Source: Rheinheimera sp. A13L (GTDB lineage: Bacteria > Pseudomonadota > Gammaproteobacteria > Enterobacterales > Alteromonadaceae). Taken from it: a stretch of 64,000 nt of DNA. The stretch is taken from the NCBI RefSeq assembly GCF_000217935.1, contig NZ_AFHI01000013.1, forward strand, positions 33,496 through 97,495. Direction: 5' to 3'. A model generated the notes under the pieces. The model saw nothing but the letters and a program-made list of their open reading frames with translations. It was not told where the DNA came from and did no database searches. This document shows, in pieces, positions 33,698-43,324 of this stretch (positions are counted from its first letter, which is position 1; each line of letters starts with the position of its first letter). The translations under genes and the position numbers were made by a program.

Positions 33698-35881
33698 ATG
33701 GACAAACAATTACTTTCTGATCTGATTGCCTTCACAGGCATAGAAACACAATTTACCGACGCATGGGGCAATCAATCAGAAGTCGCAGAGCAAAACTTAT
33801 TAACCTTATTGGCAGCCCAGGGTTTTGCTGTGGATAATGACGCCCTTGCCCGTGAGCAATTGTTGGAACGCCAACAAGACCATTGGGAGCAATTATTGGA
33901 TCCGGTTTCGGTGCAAAAATCCGGGCAGGATACACAAATCCAATTGAAGTTGCCTATAGTGCTCGCCAATACCGCTTTAGAGCTGGTATTAATCACTGAG
34001 CAGGGCAAAACACATCACTTTAGCGTCACAGCCACAGAAGATGCAGACTTAAATCAGGTGATGGTATTTGATGGTGAAGAATATCAACAATATCAATGGA
34101 CTTTGCCAGTTCTGCTGGAGCAGGGTTACCACAGTTTAAGCCTGACTATAGGCGAGCTGGAGTTTGTTCAATCACTGATCATTACGCCATCCAGTTGTTT
34201 CCAGCCTGCAGAGTTTAAAACGCAAAAGCAGTGGGGGTTGTCCGTCCAATTGTATTGCGTACGTTCAGAGCAAAACTGGGGTGTGGGTGACTTCGCCGAT
34301 CTGCGTTTTCTGCTTGGGCATTTGGCCAAACAAGGCGCTGACTTTGTTGGCTTAAACCCAATACATGCGCTTTATCCTGCTATGCCGGAATCCGCCAGTC
34401 CTTATAGTCCTTCCTCTCGCCGCTGGTTAAATATTATCTATTTAGCTGTGCCGGAAATGGTTGGTTACGAGCATTGCCAGCAAGTAAAACAACTGGTCAG
34501 TGCGCCAGGATTTAAACAACAACTCGAAGCGGCCCGTGCCGCAGACTGGGTGGATTACACTGCGGTCACCCGTTTGAAGCTGCCAGTGTTAAAGGCATTG
34601 TATCAATGGTTTACTGAGCATCAGGCTGAACATCCTGAACTTGCGCAGGCATTTTCTGTATTTAAACAACAATCTGGTGAAAGTTTATTACAGCTGGCGC
34701 TTTACGATGCAATTCATGCCCATTTGATCCAAAAAGATGGCAATGCATGGGGTTGGCCTGTGTGGCCAGAAGCCTGGCAAAGACCTGACAGTGAAGAAGT
34801 TCTGGCTTTTGCCAAAGAGCACGCGCATGAACTGGATTTTTATTGTTATCTGCAATTTATTGCCCGTGAACAGCTGGCCAAAGCTCAGGCTTTTGCCAAA
34901 GAGCAGGGCATGTTATTGGGCTTGTACCGTGATTTAGCTGTAGGTGTCAGTGAGGCTTCTACTGAAATATGGGGCAACCCGGAGTTGTATTGCCGTGATG
35001 CCAGTGTAGGGGCTCCACCTGATATTTTAGGACCTAAAGGCCAAAACTGGGGCTTGCCTCCTATGTTGCCTTACCAGATGTTCCAGCAAGCCTATCGCCC
35101 TATGATCGATTTGTTCCGCGCTAATATGCAAAATTCAGGTGCTTTGCGTATTGACCACGTGATGGCTTTATTGCGCTTGTGGTGGGTACCTAAAGGTGCA
35201 CAAAGTGCAGGAGAAGGCGCTTATATTTATTATCCAATTCAGGATCTGTTGGGTATTCTGGCGCTGGAGTCGCAGCGTCACCAGGTCGTGGTGATAGGGG
35301 AAGACTTAGGCACAGTACCGGATGGGATCCGTGAAATTCTGGCTGAATACGGCATGTATTCGTACCGGGTATTTTTCTTTGAAAAAGCAGAAGATGGTGG
35401 TTTTGTCTCACCTGCGCATTATCCGGTGCAGGCGATGGCTACTTTGACTACCCATGACATGCCAACCTTAATAGGCTACTGGCATTGTGGCGATTTGAAC
35501 TTAGGTAAAACAGTAGGCTTGTATCAGGATCATCAGTTACCGGCTTTGTTCCAGTCCCGCCATGAAGACAAGCAAAAGATTTTAGATTCTTTGCATGGTC
35601 ATCAGATGCTGGATCCGAACTTTAGCCACAGTGTCGATCAGGTGGGAATGAGCACAGAGCTGAGTTATGCCATTCAGCGCCATGTCGCTAAGGGCTCCAG
35701 CCAGTTGTTGTGTTTGCAGCTGGAAGACTGGATGGAAATGACAGAGCCTGTAAATATTCCGGGTACCAGTGATGAATACCCGAACTGGCGACGCAAATTG
35801 TCCATGACGCTGGAGCAACTGGCAGAACAACAGAACGTCAATCAGTTGCTGCAAGAGCTGACCCGTTTGCGCCGCAGTTAA
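33698..35881 (+). CDS. malQ: 4-alpha-glucanotransferase (amylomaltase)
   Basis: 727 residues, GH77. N-terminal ~170 residues form the bacterial extension; the barrel follows from ~185 (GLSVQLYCVRSEQNWGVGDFADL). Catalytic residues appear in RIDHVMALLRLWW (Asp nucleophile), VIGEDLGTVP (Glu acid) and TTHDMPTLIGYW (Asp). It transfers maltodextrin chains between glucans in the cytosol. GGAG precedes the ATG. It opens a row of same-strand glucan genes with glgB (150 bases on) and glgX. Confidence 0.96.
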   Translation: MDKQLLSDLIAFTGIETQFTDAWGNQSEVAEQNLLTLLAAQGFAVDNDALAREQLLERQQDHWEQLLDPVSVQKSGQDTQIQLKLPIVLANTALELVLITEQGKTHHFSVTATEDADLNQVMVFDGEEYQQYQWTLPVLLEQGYHSLSLTIGELEFVQSLIITPSSCFQPAEFKTQKQWGLSVQLYCVRSEQNWGVGDFADLRFLLGHLAKQGADFVGLNPIHALYPAMPESASPYSPSSRRWLNIIYLAVPEMVGYEHCQQVKQLVSAPGFKQQLEAARAADWVDYTAVTRLKLPVLKALYQWFTEHQAEHPELAQAFSVFKQQSGESLLQLALYDAIHAHLIQKDGNAWGWPVWPEAWQRPDSEEVLAFAKEHAHELDFYCYLQFIAREQLAKAQAFAKEQGMLLGLYRDLAVGVSEASTEIWGNPELYCRDASVGAPPDILGPKGQNWGLPPMLPYQMFQQAYRPMIDLFRANMQNSGALRIDHVMALLRLWWVPKGAQSAGEGAYIYYPIQDLLGILALESQRHQVVVIGEDLGTVPDGIREILAEYGMYSYRVFFFEKAEDGGFVSPAHYPVQAMATLTTHDMPTLIGYWHCGDLNLGKTVGLYQDHQLPALFQSRHEDKQKILDSLHGHQMLDPNFSHSVDQVGMSTELSYAIQRHVAKGSSQLLCLQLEDWMEMTEPVNIPGTSDEYPNWRRKLSMTLEQLAEQQNVNQLLQELTRLRRS

Positions 35882-35948
35882 CGGGCTTTTGCAGGGAATA
35901 AAAGCCGCAAAAAAGCTTCAGAGCTGCGGCTTCGCATCATTCACTGAG

Positions 35949-35976
35949 AAAACTGTCATAACCTCATGGCAGTTTT
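35949..35976 (+). terminator. Hairpin between malQ and glgB
   Basis: AAAACTGTCAT (35949-35959) pairs with ATGGCAGTTTT (35966-35976) with one G-T pair, loop AACCTC. A second inverted repeat, AAGCCGCA/TGCGGCTT, lies just before it (35902-35932). Together they could attenuate read-through into glgB. Confidence 0.5.
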
Positions 35977-36031
35977 AGTGTAATTTGTTATCTTAGAAAC
36001 CAAGACGGTAAAAAAATCAAAAGGATAGTTC

Positions 36032-38209
36032 ATGTCCGTAACTCAATTAGCTTCTGCCAGTTGCTCTTCTCCCTTTTCTGTATTGTCCTGGCAGAAGGGG
36101 ACAAGCAAAGGTTTAATGATCCGGGCTTACTTACCCGACGCAGCCAAGGTGGAAGTTTTTGATTTTGCCAGTCGCAAATCTTTAGGTGAGATGACAGCTG
36201 TATCAGCATTACATGGCTTATTCGAGCTGGAGTTACCCACAAAACGTAAAACCAGCTCTTATTATTTTCAGATAGAAACTCCTCATCATCATAGTTATAT
36301 GCTGATTGACCCTTATCAGTTCCAGGATGAAGCCTACTATGCTGTGCATTTTGTCAGCAGTAAGCCGGAAAACCTGTATAAACAGCTGGGTGCCCAGTTA
36401 GTTGAACTTAATCTGGGTAAAAAGAAACTGAATGCGACCCGTTTTGCTGTGTTTGCGCCTAATGCGTCCAGTGTCAGCCTGATTGGTGACATGAATCAAT
36501 GGGATGGTCGCCGTCATCCGATGCAGCGCACTGAATGTGGCCATTGGGTCCTGGTGATGCCGGAAGTGGGCGCTGGTGTACGCTATAAATTTGAAATCAA
36601 AGATGCTTTTGGTAATTTGTTGCCACACAAAGCGGATCCGCTGGCCTTTGCCGCTGAACAGTATCCGTCTCATGCTTCTTTGGTGTACGACCACAGTAAA
36701 TATCTATGGCAGGATCAGCAATGGCAAGAGCGTCATTTTGACCCTTATCATCAGCCAATGAGTATTTATGAGTTGCATCCTGGTTCGTGGAAACACAATC
36801 AGCATGGCGAGCCTCTGAGCTACAACGAACTGGCGCTTGAACTTATTCCTTACGTGCTGGATATGGGTTATACCCATATTGAATTACTCCCTGTGATGGA
36901 GCATCCGTATTCAGGCTCCTGGGGTTATCAGCCTTTGGGCTTATTCGCTGCAACTTCACGTTTTGGCACACCCGATCAATTTAAAGCTTTTGTTGATGCC
37001 TGCCATCAGGCCGGAATAGGCGTGATTTTAGATTGGGTTCCGGCACATTTCCCTGAAGATGCTCATGGCCTGGCCCGTTTTGATGGCAGCCATTTATACG
37101 AATATGAAGATCCACGTCGTGGTTGGCATCCGGATTGGAATTCCTGCATTTACGACTACGGCAAAGACCCGGTGCGACAGTTTTTAGTCGCCAGTGCCTT
37201 GTTTTGGCTCGATTATTTCCATATTGACGCACTGAGGGTGGATGCAGTGGCTTCTATGCTGTATCTGGATTATTCCCGCCGCGAAGGCGAATGGGTGCCC
37301 AATGTAGATGGCGGCAATCACAATTATGAAGCTATTAGTTTATTGCGCTGGCTGAATAGCGAAGTGTACAGTCAGTACCCTAAAGCCATGATGATTGCTG
37401 AAGAGTCGACTTCTTTTAACGGCGTTACCCGGCCTGTGGATTTGGGCGGTTTGGGTTTTGGCTTTAAATGGAATATGGGCTGGATGAATGACAGCCTGCG
37501 TTATATCAGCAAAGATCCGGCTTATCGAAAGTTTCACCATAACGATTTGACGTTCTCTATGGTGTATGCCTTTAACGAAAACTTTATTTTGCCTTTATCC
37601 CATGACGAAGTGGTGCATGGTAAAGGCAGTCTTATCAATAAAATGCCCGGTGATGAATGGCAGCAAGCCGCTAATTTAAGGGCTTATTACGCTTTTATGT
37701 TTGCCCATCCGGGTAAAAAACTGAATTTTATGGGCAATGAGTTTGGTCAGGGCACTGAGTGGGATCACAACCAACAACTGCCCTGGTTCTTATTGTCTTT
37801 TGAAAAACACAAAGGCGTGCAGCAACTGTTCCGCGATTTAAACCTGACCTATAAAGCCTGTACGCCATTGCATCAGCTCGATCACGACCCACAAGGTTTT
37901 CGCTGGATTAATTATCAGGATGCTGAGCACAGCACTTTAAGTTTCTACCGAATGGACCAACAAGGTCAGGCTGTGTATGTGGTCAGTAACTTTACCCCAG
38001 TGCCCCGAAGCAGCTTCCTGCTGTCTGTTGCAGAGCAGGGCGAATACGAAGTGATCCTCAACACGGACAGCGAATATTATTGGGGCAGTAATTACCCTGT
38101 AGGTGACTATTTACAGGCGCACCCTGCGGCTGCCTTTGGCTTAAATTATGGGGTGCAACTGGATTTACCGCCTTTGTCGACCCTTTATCTGAGAAGAAAA
38201 ATAACGTGA
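36032..38209 (+). CDS. glgB: 1,4-alpha-glucan branching enzyme
   Basis: 725 residues, GH13 branching enzyme. An N-terminal beta domain (~1-110) and CBM48 (~125-215, VFAPNASSVSLIGDMNQWDG) precede the barrel. Catalytic residues lie in ALRVDAVASMLYLDY (Asp), MIAEESTSF (Glu) and LSHDEVVHGKGS (Asp), with ELHPGSW and YQPLGLFAATSRFG in their usual places. It introduces alpha-1,6 branches in glycogen. AAGGA precedes the ATG; the stop overlaps the GTG start of glgX. Confidence 0.97.
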   Translation: MSVTQLASASCSSPFSVLSWQKGTSKGLMIRAYLPDAAKVEVFDFASRKSLGEMTAVSALHGLFELELPTKRKTSSYYFQIETPHHHSYMLIDPYQFQDEAYYAVHFVSSKPENLYKQLGAQLVELNLGKKKLNATRFAVFAPNASSVSLIGDMNQWDGRRHPMQRTECGHWVLVMPEVGAGVRYKFEIKDAFGNLLPHKADPLAFAAEQYPSHASLVYDHSKYLWQDQQWQERHFDPYHQPMSIYELHPGSWKHNQHGEPLSYNELALELIPYVLDMGYTHIELLPVMEHPYSGSWGYQPLGLFAATSRFGTPDQFKAFVDACHQAGIGVILDWVPAHFPEDAHGLARFDGSHLYEYEDPRRGWHPDWNSCIYDYGKDPVRQFLVASALFWLDYFHIDALRVDAVASMLYLDYSRREGEWVPNVDGGNHNYEAISLLRWLNSEVYSQYPKAMMIAEESTSFNGVTRPVDLGGLGFGFKWNMGWMNDSLRYISKDPAYRKFHHNDLTFSMVYAFNENFILPLSHDEVVHGKGSLINKMPGDEWQQAANLRAYYAFMFAHPGKKLNFMGNEFGQGTEWDHNQQLPWFLLSFEKHKGVQQLFRDLNLTYKACTPLHQLDHDPQGFRWINYQDAEHSTLSFYRMDQQGQAVYVVSNFTPVPRSSFLLSVAEQGEYEVILNTDSEYYWGSNYPVGDYLQAHPAAAFGLNYGVQLDLPPLSTLYLRRKIT

Positions 38210-40257
38210 GTACTTTACCAGAGCAAAATTCTGAATGGATAAGCAGCACAGGTGCAGCTTATCCTCCAGGTCCAAGTCAGACCGCTGCACATAGCTGGAA
38301 CTTTTCAGTTTACGCGCCTGATGCCTCTTCGCTCTGGTTATGTTTGTTTTGTCCTGACACTGAAGAACCTTTGGCAGAAATTGAGTTTTTTGCCCGTACC
38401 GGCGACGTCTGGCATCTGCATGTCGAAGGCATTCAAGCTGGTACTTTGTATGGCCTGCGTGCCACAGGGGTCTGTCAGGCAAGTTCAGGTCTGGTGTTCG
38501 ACCGTAACCGACTATTAATAGACCCTTATGCCAAACAACTGAACCGGGCTTTGGTTTGGAATGAGCGTTTGTATCAGGTTCATAGTCACTATATGGTACC
38601 CAAAGGAGTGTTGGCATCGCCGCAGTTTGACTGGCAAAACAGTAAAAAACCTCTGATACCCCGCGAGAAAACCATTATTTATGAAGCTCATGTCAAAGGA
38701 CTGACCAAGTTGCATCCGGATGTGCCCGAAGCGCTGCGTGGCAAATACCAGGGCATGTGTCATCCGGCAGTGATCAAGCATTTAAAAGAGTTAGGTATTA
38801 CCACAGTACAGCTGTTGCCTGTCGCCAGCTTTATGAGTGAACCCCGCTTAGAAAAACTAAAACTGACGAATTATTGGGGTTATAACCCCATTAACTTTTT
38901 TGCACCTGATGCCCGCTATCAGGTGGACGATGCTGTCACTGAGTTCAAAGATCTGGTGTGCACTTATCATCAGCATGGGCTGGAAGTGATTCTGGATGTG
39001 GTGTTTAACCATACTGCAGAAGCTGAAGACTATAGATTAAGTTTCAGAGGCTTAGCGAACAGGCATTATTACCTGTTTGAAAATCATGCCGACATTACCG
39101 ACTACCAGCAAAACTGCAATTACAGCGGCTGTGGCAATACGCTGAATGTGGCTCATCCTGTCACTCAGCGTCTGGTTCTGGATGCCTTGCGTTATTGGGC
39201 AACAGAAATGCAGGTGGATGGTTTCCGCTTTGATTTGGCAGTCACTTTAGCCCGCGAACATAAACGATTTGATGCCTACGCCACTTTTTTGCAGGTGATA
39301 GCTCAGGATCCGGTGTTAAGTCAGGTCAAACTAATAGCAGAACCCTGGGATTTAGGGCCTTTTGGCTATCAATTGGGGCAGTTTCCGGCACATTGGTCTG
39401 AATTGAACGACAAATGCCGTGATAGCTTTCGTTCCTTCTGGCGGCAAGATCCGGGTCAGTTGCCCCAATTTGCCACTCGCTTGCTGGGTTCACGTGACAT
39501 TTTCCAAAAACATCATAAACCAGCCTGTTGCAGCGTAAATTACATCAGTTACCACGATGGTTTTACCTTGCAAGACATGGTGTGTTATCAGGATAAACAC
39601 AACTGGCTGAATGCGGAGCAAAATCGTGATGGCCACGGCCATAACTTGAGTCTGAATTATGGCGTTGAAGGTCCAAGCAGTGATGCCGACATTTTGCAGA
39701 AACGATTTCAGCATAAACGTAATCTGGTCGCCAGCCTGATGCTCAGTCAGGGCATAGTGCATTGGTTGGGCGGGGACGAACTCAGCCATACTCAGCAAGG
39801 CAATAATAATGCGTATTGTCAGGACAATGAGATGAGCTGGCTGCACTGGCAACTGGATTATCAGGCCACGCAGTTTCTGATTTTTGTCAAAAAGATGATT
39901 CAGCTGCGCCAAAAGTTCAGTTGTTTACAGCAATTGTCTTTGCTGGACGATCAGTATCAGTTGCACGGCGATAAACACCAGGTCAGCTGGTATCTGGCGG
40001 ATGGCAGCGTAAAACAAGATGAAGACTGGACAGATCCTTATAAAACCAACTGTGTTTTTGTCATTGAACATTTAAAAGATCATCGGGCCATGTTGGTGAT
40101 TATGAACGCAGGCAATACACCACTTCAGGTTGAGTTGCCGAAAAAAAGCTGGCAGTTGCTATTGGATACTCAATTTGAAACGGGCGAGATGCTGGAAAAA
40201 GCAGCAACCAGAACCCGTTATGTGCAAAGCGAGCGATCTTTATCCATCTGGACCTGA
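38206..40257 (+). CDS. glgX: Glycogen debranching enzyme
   Basis: 683 residues from a GTG at 38206 that overlaps the glgB TGA by four bases (GTGA). CBM48-like N-domain (~25-120), GH13_11 barrel with VDGFRFDLAVTLAREH (Asp), KLIAEPWDLGPFGYQ (Glu) and SYHDGFTLQDMV (Asp), and a C-terminal beta domain. It cuts alpha-1,6 branches of limit dextrin. malQ-glgB-glgX form one cluster; glgC, glgA and glgP are not in this window. Confidence 0.95.
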   Translation: MSTLPEQNSEWISSTGAAYPPGPSQTAAHSWNFSVYAPDASSLWLCLFCPDTEEPLAEIEFFARTGDVWHLHVEGIQAGTLYGLRATGVCQASSGLVFDRNRLLIDPYAKQLNRALVWNERLYQVHSHYMVPKGVLASPQFDWQNSKKPLIPREKTIIYEAHVKGLTKLHPDVPEALRGKYQGMCHPAVIKHLKELGITTVQLLPVASFMSEPRLEKLKLTNYWGYNPINFFAPDARYQVDDAVTEFKDLVCTYHQHGLEVILDVVFNHTAEAEDYRLSFRGLANRHYYLFENHADITDYQQNCNYSGCGNTLNVAHPVTQRLVLDALRYWATEMQVDGFRFDLAVTLAREHKRFDAYATFLQVIAQDPVLSQVKLIAEPWDLGPFGYQLGQFPAHWSELNDKCRDSFRSFWRQDPGQLPQFATRLLGSRDIFQKHHKPACCSVNYISYHDGFTLQDMVCYQDKHNWLNAEQNRDGHGHNLSLNYGVEGPSSDADILQKRFQHKRNLVASLMLSQGIVHWLGGDELSHTQQGNNNAYCQDNEMSWLHWQLDYQATQFLIFVKKMIQLRQKFSCLQQLSLLDDQYQLHGDKHQVSWYLADGSVKQDEDWTDPYKTNCVFVIEHLKDHRAMLVIMNAGNTPLQVELPKKSWQLLLDTQFETGEMLEKAATRTRYVQSERSLSIWT

Positions 40258-40298
40258 GTTTTTTCAGTTGAGCTTTTTCTTTATCCACAGTTTTCCAG

Positions 40299-40304
40299 TA
40301 TAAT
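40299..40304 (+). promoter_or_regulatory. Probable -10 box upstream of gnd
   Basis: A perfect TATAAT sits 43 bases before the gnd ATG. The -35 region at the right distance (TTTCTT at 40276-40281) is poor, so the promoter may need an activator. No HexR-like palindrome is seen here. Confidence 0.45.
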
Positions 40305-40346
40305 CGCGGCCACTTTTGCAGTGCCGGATTTTAAAAGGAAAATCAA

Positions 40347-41876
40347 ATGTCTGAGACATCCGTATTATGTGATATAGGTTTTGTCGGCGCAGGTGTAATG
40401 GGGAAGAACCTCATTTTGAATCTGGCTGATCACGGTTATCGGGTTGCCGCTTTTGATTTAGACCATAAAAAACTGGAAGCTGTTATAGCGCAGGACAAAG
40501 CCGAGCGGGGCGACAAACCAGCCCGCGTGATCAGCTGCAGCTCTTATACAGAACTTCTGTCGCGTTTATCTTCCCCTCACTTAGTTATTTTATCTGTGCC
40601 TGCTGGCAAACCTGTAGATGATGTCTGTTTAAAACTGATTGACGCAGGTATTCAGGCGGACGATATCATTGTTGATACAGGCAACAGTCTGTGGACTGAT
40701 ACAGTGCGTCGTGAAAAACATTACGAGGGGAAATTTATTTTCTTCAGCACTGCTGTTTCTGGTGGTGAAGTGGGCGCCCGTTTTGGCCCGTCCCTGATGC
40801 CAAGTGGTGATCCATATGCCTGGACTCGTATTGAGCCTATCTGGCGTGCTATTGCCGCTAAAGTAGATCCTGCCACAGGTCGTCCGCTTGAGCGCCATGA
40901 ACCAGGCAACCCTGTTACTGAAGGCGAACCTTGTGCCACCTACATTGGGCCGGGCGGCTCAGGTCATTACGTCAAAATGGTACACAACGGCATCGAATAC
41001 GCCGATATGCAGCTGATTTGTGAAGTGTATCAGGTGATGCGTGATGCGCTTGGCATGAGTGCAGAACAAGTCTCTAAAGTGTTTAAAGAGTGGAATCAGG
41101 GCATTTTAAACAGCTATCTGATGGAAATCAGCGCTGAAGTGCTGGCAACTAAAGATTCAGAAACAGGTTTACCTTTAGTGGACGTGATTCTGGATAAAGC
41201 CGGCCAGAAAGGTACAGGTCTCTGGACTGCGGTCAGTAGTCTGGAGTTAGGTTGCCCTGCACCTACTATAGCTGAAGCTGTATTTGCCCGTTCCATGTCA
41301 ACCTTAAAAGATCAGCGTGTGCTGGCTTCTACTTTGCTGGCAGGTCCGGTGCGCGAGCATTGCACCAGCCAAAGCGCTGAGCTGATGATTAAGCAGCTGC
41401 ATGATGCGCTCTACTGCGCCAAAATCTGTGTTTATGCTCAGGGTTTTGATTTAATGAAAACCGCGGCGGCAGAACATGGCTGGCAGCTGAATTTTGCCGA
41501 AATTGCTAAGATCTGGCGTGCCGGCTGTATTATCCGCGCTGTGTTTTTACAGTCTATTACCGACGCTTATGAACGTAATGATGATTTACAGAATTTATTG
41601 CTGGACCCATTTTTTGCAAAACAAATCTCTGTGAATCAGATGAACTGGCGCCGTGCTGTCGCCGAAGCTGCCATGACTGGCATTCCTGTGTCTGCGTTAA
41701 GTTCTGCGTTAAGTTATTACGACTCGTACCGCACTGCAGTGTTGCCTGCTAATCTGCTGCAAGGACAACGGGATTACTTTGGCGCTCATACTTTTGAGCG
41801 CACAGATAAAGCCAAAGGTAAAACTTTTCATGTGGACTGGAGTCATAACGACAGGCCGATGCAAAAAATAAAGTAA
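40347..41876 (+). CDS. gnd: 6-phosphogluconate dehydrogenase, decarboxylating
   Basis: 509 residues. NADP-binding N-terminus (FVGAGVMGKNL), substrate-site residues in GPGGSGHYVKMVHNGIEY (catalytic Lys and His/Asn) and helical C-terminal domain. It converts 6-phosphogluconate to ribulose-5-phosphate in the pentose phosphate pathway. It is ~40 residues longer than E. coli Gnd, mostly in internal and C-terminal segments, of the longer class found in plants and some bacteria. AAGGA precedes the ATG and a terminator follows. Confidence 0.93.
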   Translation: MSETSVLCDIGFVGAGVMGKNLILNLADHGYRVAAFDLDHKKLEAVIAQDKAERGDKPARVISCSSYTELLSRLSSPHLVILSVPAGKPVDDVCLKLIDAGIQADDIIVDTGNSLWTDTVRREKHYEGKFIFFSTAVSGGEVGARFGPSLMPSGDPYAWTRIEPIWRAIAAKVDPATGRPLERHEPGNPVTEGEPCATYIGPGGSGHYVKMVHNGIEYADMQLICEVYQVMRDALGMSAEQVSKVFKEWNQGILNSYLMEISAEVLATKDSETGLPLVDVILDKAGQKGTGLWTAVSSLELGCPAPTIAEAVFARSMSTLKDQRVLASTLLAGPVREHCTSQSAELMIKQLHDALYCAKICVYAQGFDLMKTAAAEHGWQLNFAEIAKIWRAGCIIRAVFLQSITDAYERNDDLQNLLLDPFFAKQISVNQMNWRRAVAEAAMTGIPVSALSSALSYYDSYRTAVLPANLLQGQRDYFGAHTFERTDKAKGKTFHVDWSHNDRPMQKIK

Positions 41877-41880
41877 ATAA

Positions 41881-41902
41881 AAAGCTCCGGAAGGAGCTTT
41901 TT
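41881..41902 (+). terminator. Intrinsic terminator after gnd
   Basis: AAAGCTCC (41881-41888) pairs with GGAGCTTT (41893-41900), loop GGAA, followed by Ts. Confidence 0.85.
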
Positions 41903-41985
41903 ACGTATAGGAGTACAGCTGTTAGTTGAAAACTGTGGCATAGCAGCCAAAATGCGGCGACCTGTACTTTGAACCGGAGTAGTAG

Positions 41986-42384
41986 ATGAATAAAACTGAG
42001 CAAGAGTGGCGCGAACAGTTAACTGATGAGCAGTACAGAGTGACACGACAAAAGGGCACTGAATACCCTTTTAGCGGTACTTTATTGCATAACAAAGACA
42101 CAGGCAATTACCACTGTGTCTGTTGTCAGCAGCCATTGTTTGATTCGGCAGATAAATTTGATTCAGGCTGCGGCTGGCCTTCATTCAGTAAAGCCATCGA
42201 AGGGCAGGTAAAATACGAAAGGGACCTATCTCATGGTATGAGCCGGATTGAGATTTTATGCCAGCATTGCGATGCACATTTAGGCCATGTGTTTGATGAT
42301 GGCCCGGCACCCACCGGGCAACGTTATTGCGTGAATTCTGTGTCTTTATTATTTAATCCGGACCTTAAAATTTCGGCGGAGTAA
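41986..42384 (+). CDS. msrB: Peptide methionine-R-sulfoxide reductase
   Basis: 132 residues. Two CxxC pairs bind zinc (C44/C47, C92/C95), and the catalytic Cys 115 is in RYCVNS. WPSF and GHVFDDGP are also conserved. It reduces R-methionine sulfoxide in proteins using thioredoxin. GGAG precedes the ATG. The last 20 bases overlap the convergent DUF2989 gene. Confidence 0.96.
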   Translation: MNKTEQEWREQLTDEQYRVTRQKGTEYPFSGTLLHNKDTGNYHCVCCQQPLFDSADKFDSGCGWPSFSKAIEGQVKYERDLSHGMSRIEILCQHCDAHLGHVFDDGPAPTGQRYCVNSVSLLFNPDLKISAE

Positions 42385-43159
42385 AATGCCCAAGTTGCAG
42401 CTGAGCTAAGGTATGTTCAGCTGTTTCTTTTATTTTTTCGTGATCAAGCTGAGCTTGTTCCAGATAAATTTTCAATTCCTGCAATTCCACATTAAAAGCA
42501 CCACTTTTTTGTGCCAATAGAGCCCAGTGGTAAGAGCTTGCATAGTCTTTCTTTTTGTAAAACATACTGGTTAAAGAGGCATAAATCTCAGGATCTACCT
42601 TTGGATTGGGTGGATAAAGCGATAAAGCGTGATGCAACAACTGGATGCTTTTTTCTCTGTCTCTTTTACTGTAATAGCTGACTAATGCCATTTGCAGCTG
42701 TGGGGTTTCCAACTGGTTATTTTGTTCCGCCAGTAAAAAGCGTTGCAGATGACTGTCACTTTTATTGCGTGACCAGTGGTAATACAACAGATGTGGGTCG
42801 TCTGAACTGACTGTCTCATTGCTTAAGCGTTTGATTTCTCTCAAGCTTGTCAGGTAACCAACCATGCGGGTGCTGGTTTTTTCTTTGAGTTTGATATGTT
42901 CAATACCAGCGGCCAGTTCAATACATTTTGAATACTTTTCAAAATCCAGCAGCAACTGATATTTGTTTTTGTCCGACGGCAGGCGCTTTTCTTCAAAGCG
43001 TTGCATAATCAAATCACGGCGCTGCATATTACAATGAGAATCGTCATTTAAATCTGTGCACAGGCCTGGCTCTTTTTCGCAGACAGCACGCAAGGTCAGC
43101 TCGCCTTCGGAGCAGGCACTCAGTAACAGGGCAATTAATAGTAACAACAGGTATTTCAT
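42365..43159 (-). CDS. DUF2989-type lipoprotein
   Basis: 264 residues from the ATG at 43159 ([17 protein letters not shown]); ATGs at 43165 and 43192 are alternatives. Lipobox LSAC with Cys near residue 16 implies outer-membrane or periplasmic lipoprotein. The mature N-terminus [17 protein letters not shown] resembles DUF2989, and the C-terminal part has a helical, TPR-like character ([26 protein letters not shown]). Function unknown. It overlaps msrB tail to tail by 20 bases. Confidence 0.7.
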   Translation of the reverse strand: MKYLLLLLIALLLSACSEGELTLRAVCEKEPGLCTDLNDDSHCNMQRRDLIMQRFEEKRLPSDKNKYQLLLDFEKYSKCIELAAGIEHIKLKEKTSTRMVGYLTSLREIKRLSNETVSSDDPHLLYYHWSRNKSDSHLQRFLLAEQNNQLETPQLQMALVSYYSKRDREKSIQLLHHALSLYPPNPKVDPEIYASLTSMFYKKKDYASSYHWALLAQKSGAFNVELQELKIYLEQAQLDHEKIKETAEHTLAQLQLGHFTPPKF

Positions 43160-43218
43160 AAACATCTCATCAGTTCTATCAGCCTTCAGCATAACGAAGA
43201 ATTCAGAAAAAATCTTTT

Positions 43219-43254
43219 TGTAATTGTTGTCGTAGTATTACATGTTCAATTACA
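43219..43254 (+). promoter_or_regulatory. HexR-like half-sites upstream of the second GAPDH gene
   Basis: TGTAATT (43219-43225), then TGTCGTAGTATTACA (43228-43242, ten of fifteen consensus positions) and AATTACA (43248-43254). The perfect halves are there but the spacing is not canonical, so this is weaker than the gapA site. Confidence 0.35.
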
Positions 43255-43324
43255 ATGCGCCTGCCTCAATGTGGCGATGACCACAGGCACACCTCTGAAC
43301 CTACAAGACGTAAAAGGCGAAACC

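Noticed and set aside
35902..35932. Insertion-sequence end at the malQ/glgB gap
   Set aside because: The inverted repeat AAGCCGCA/TGCGGCTT is short, with no target duplication or transposase; it is more likely an RNA hairpin.
39490..39912. 140-codon minus-strand ORF within glgX
   Set aside because: It lies in a conserved catalytic region of glgX and is hydrophobic only by reversal of conserved codons.
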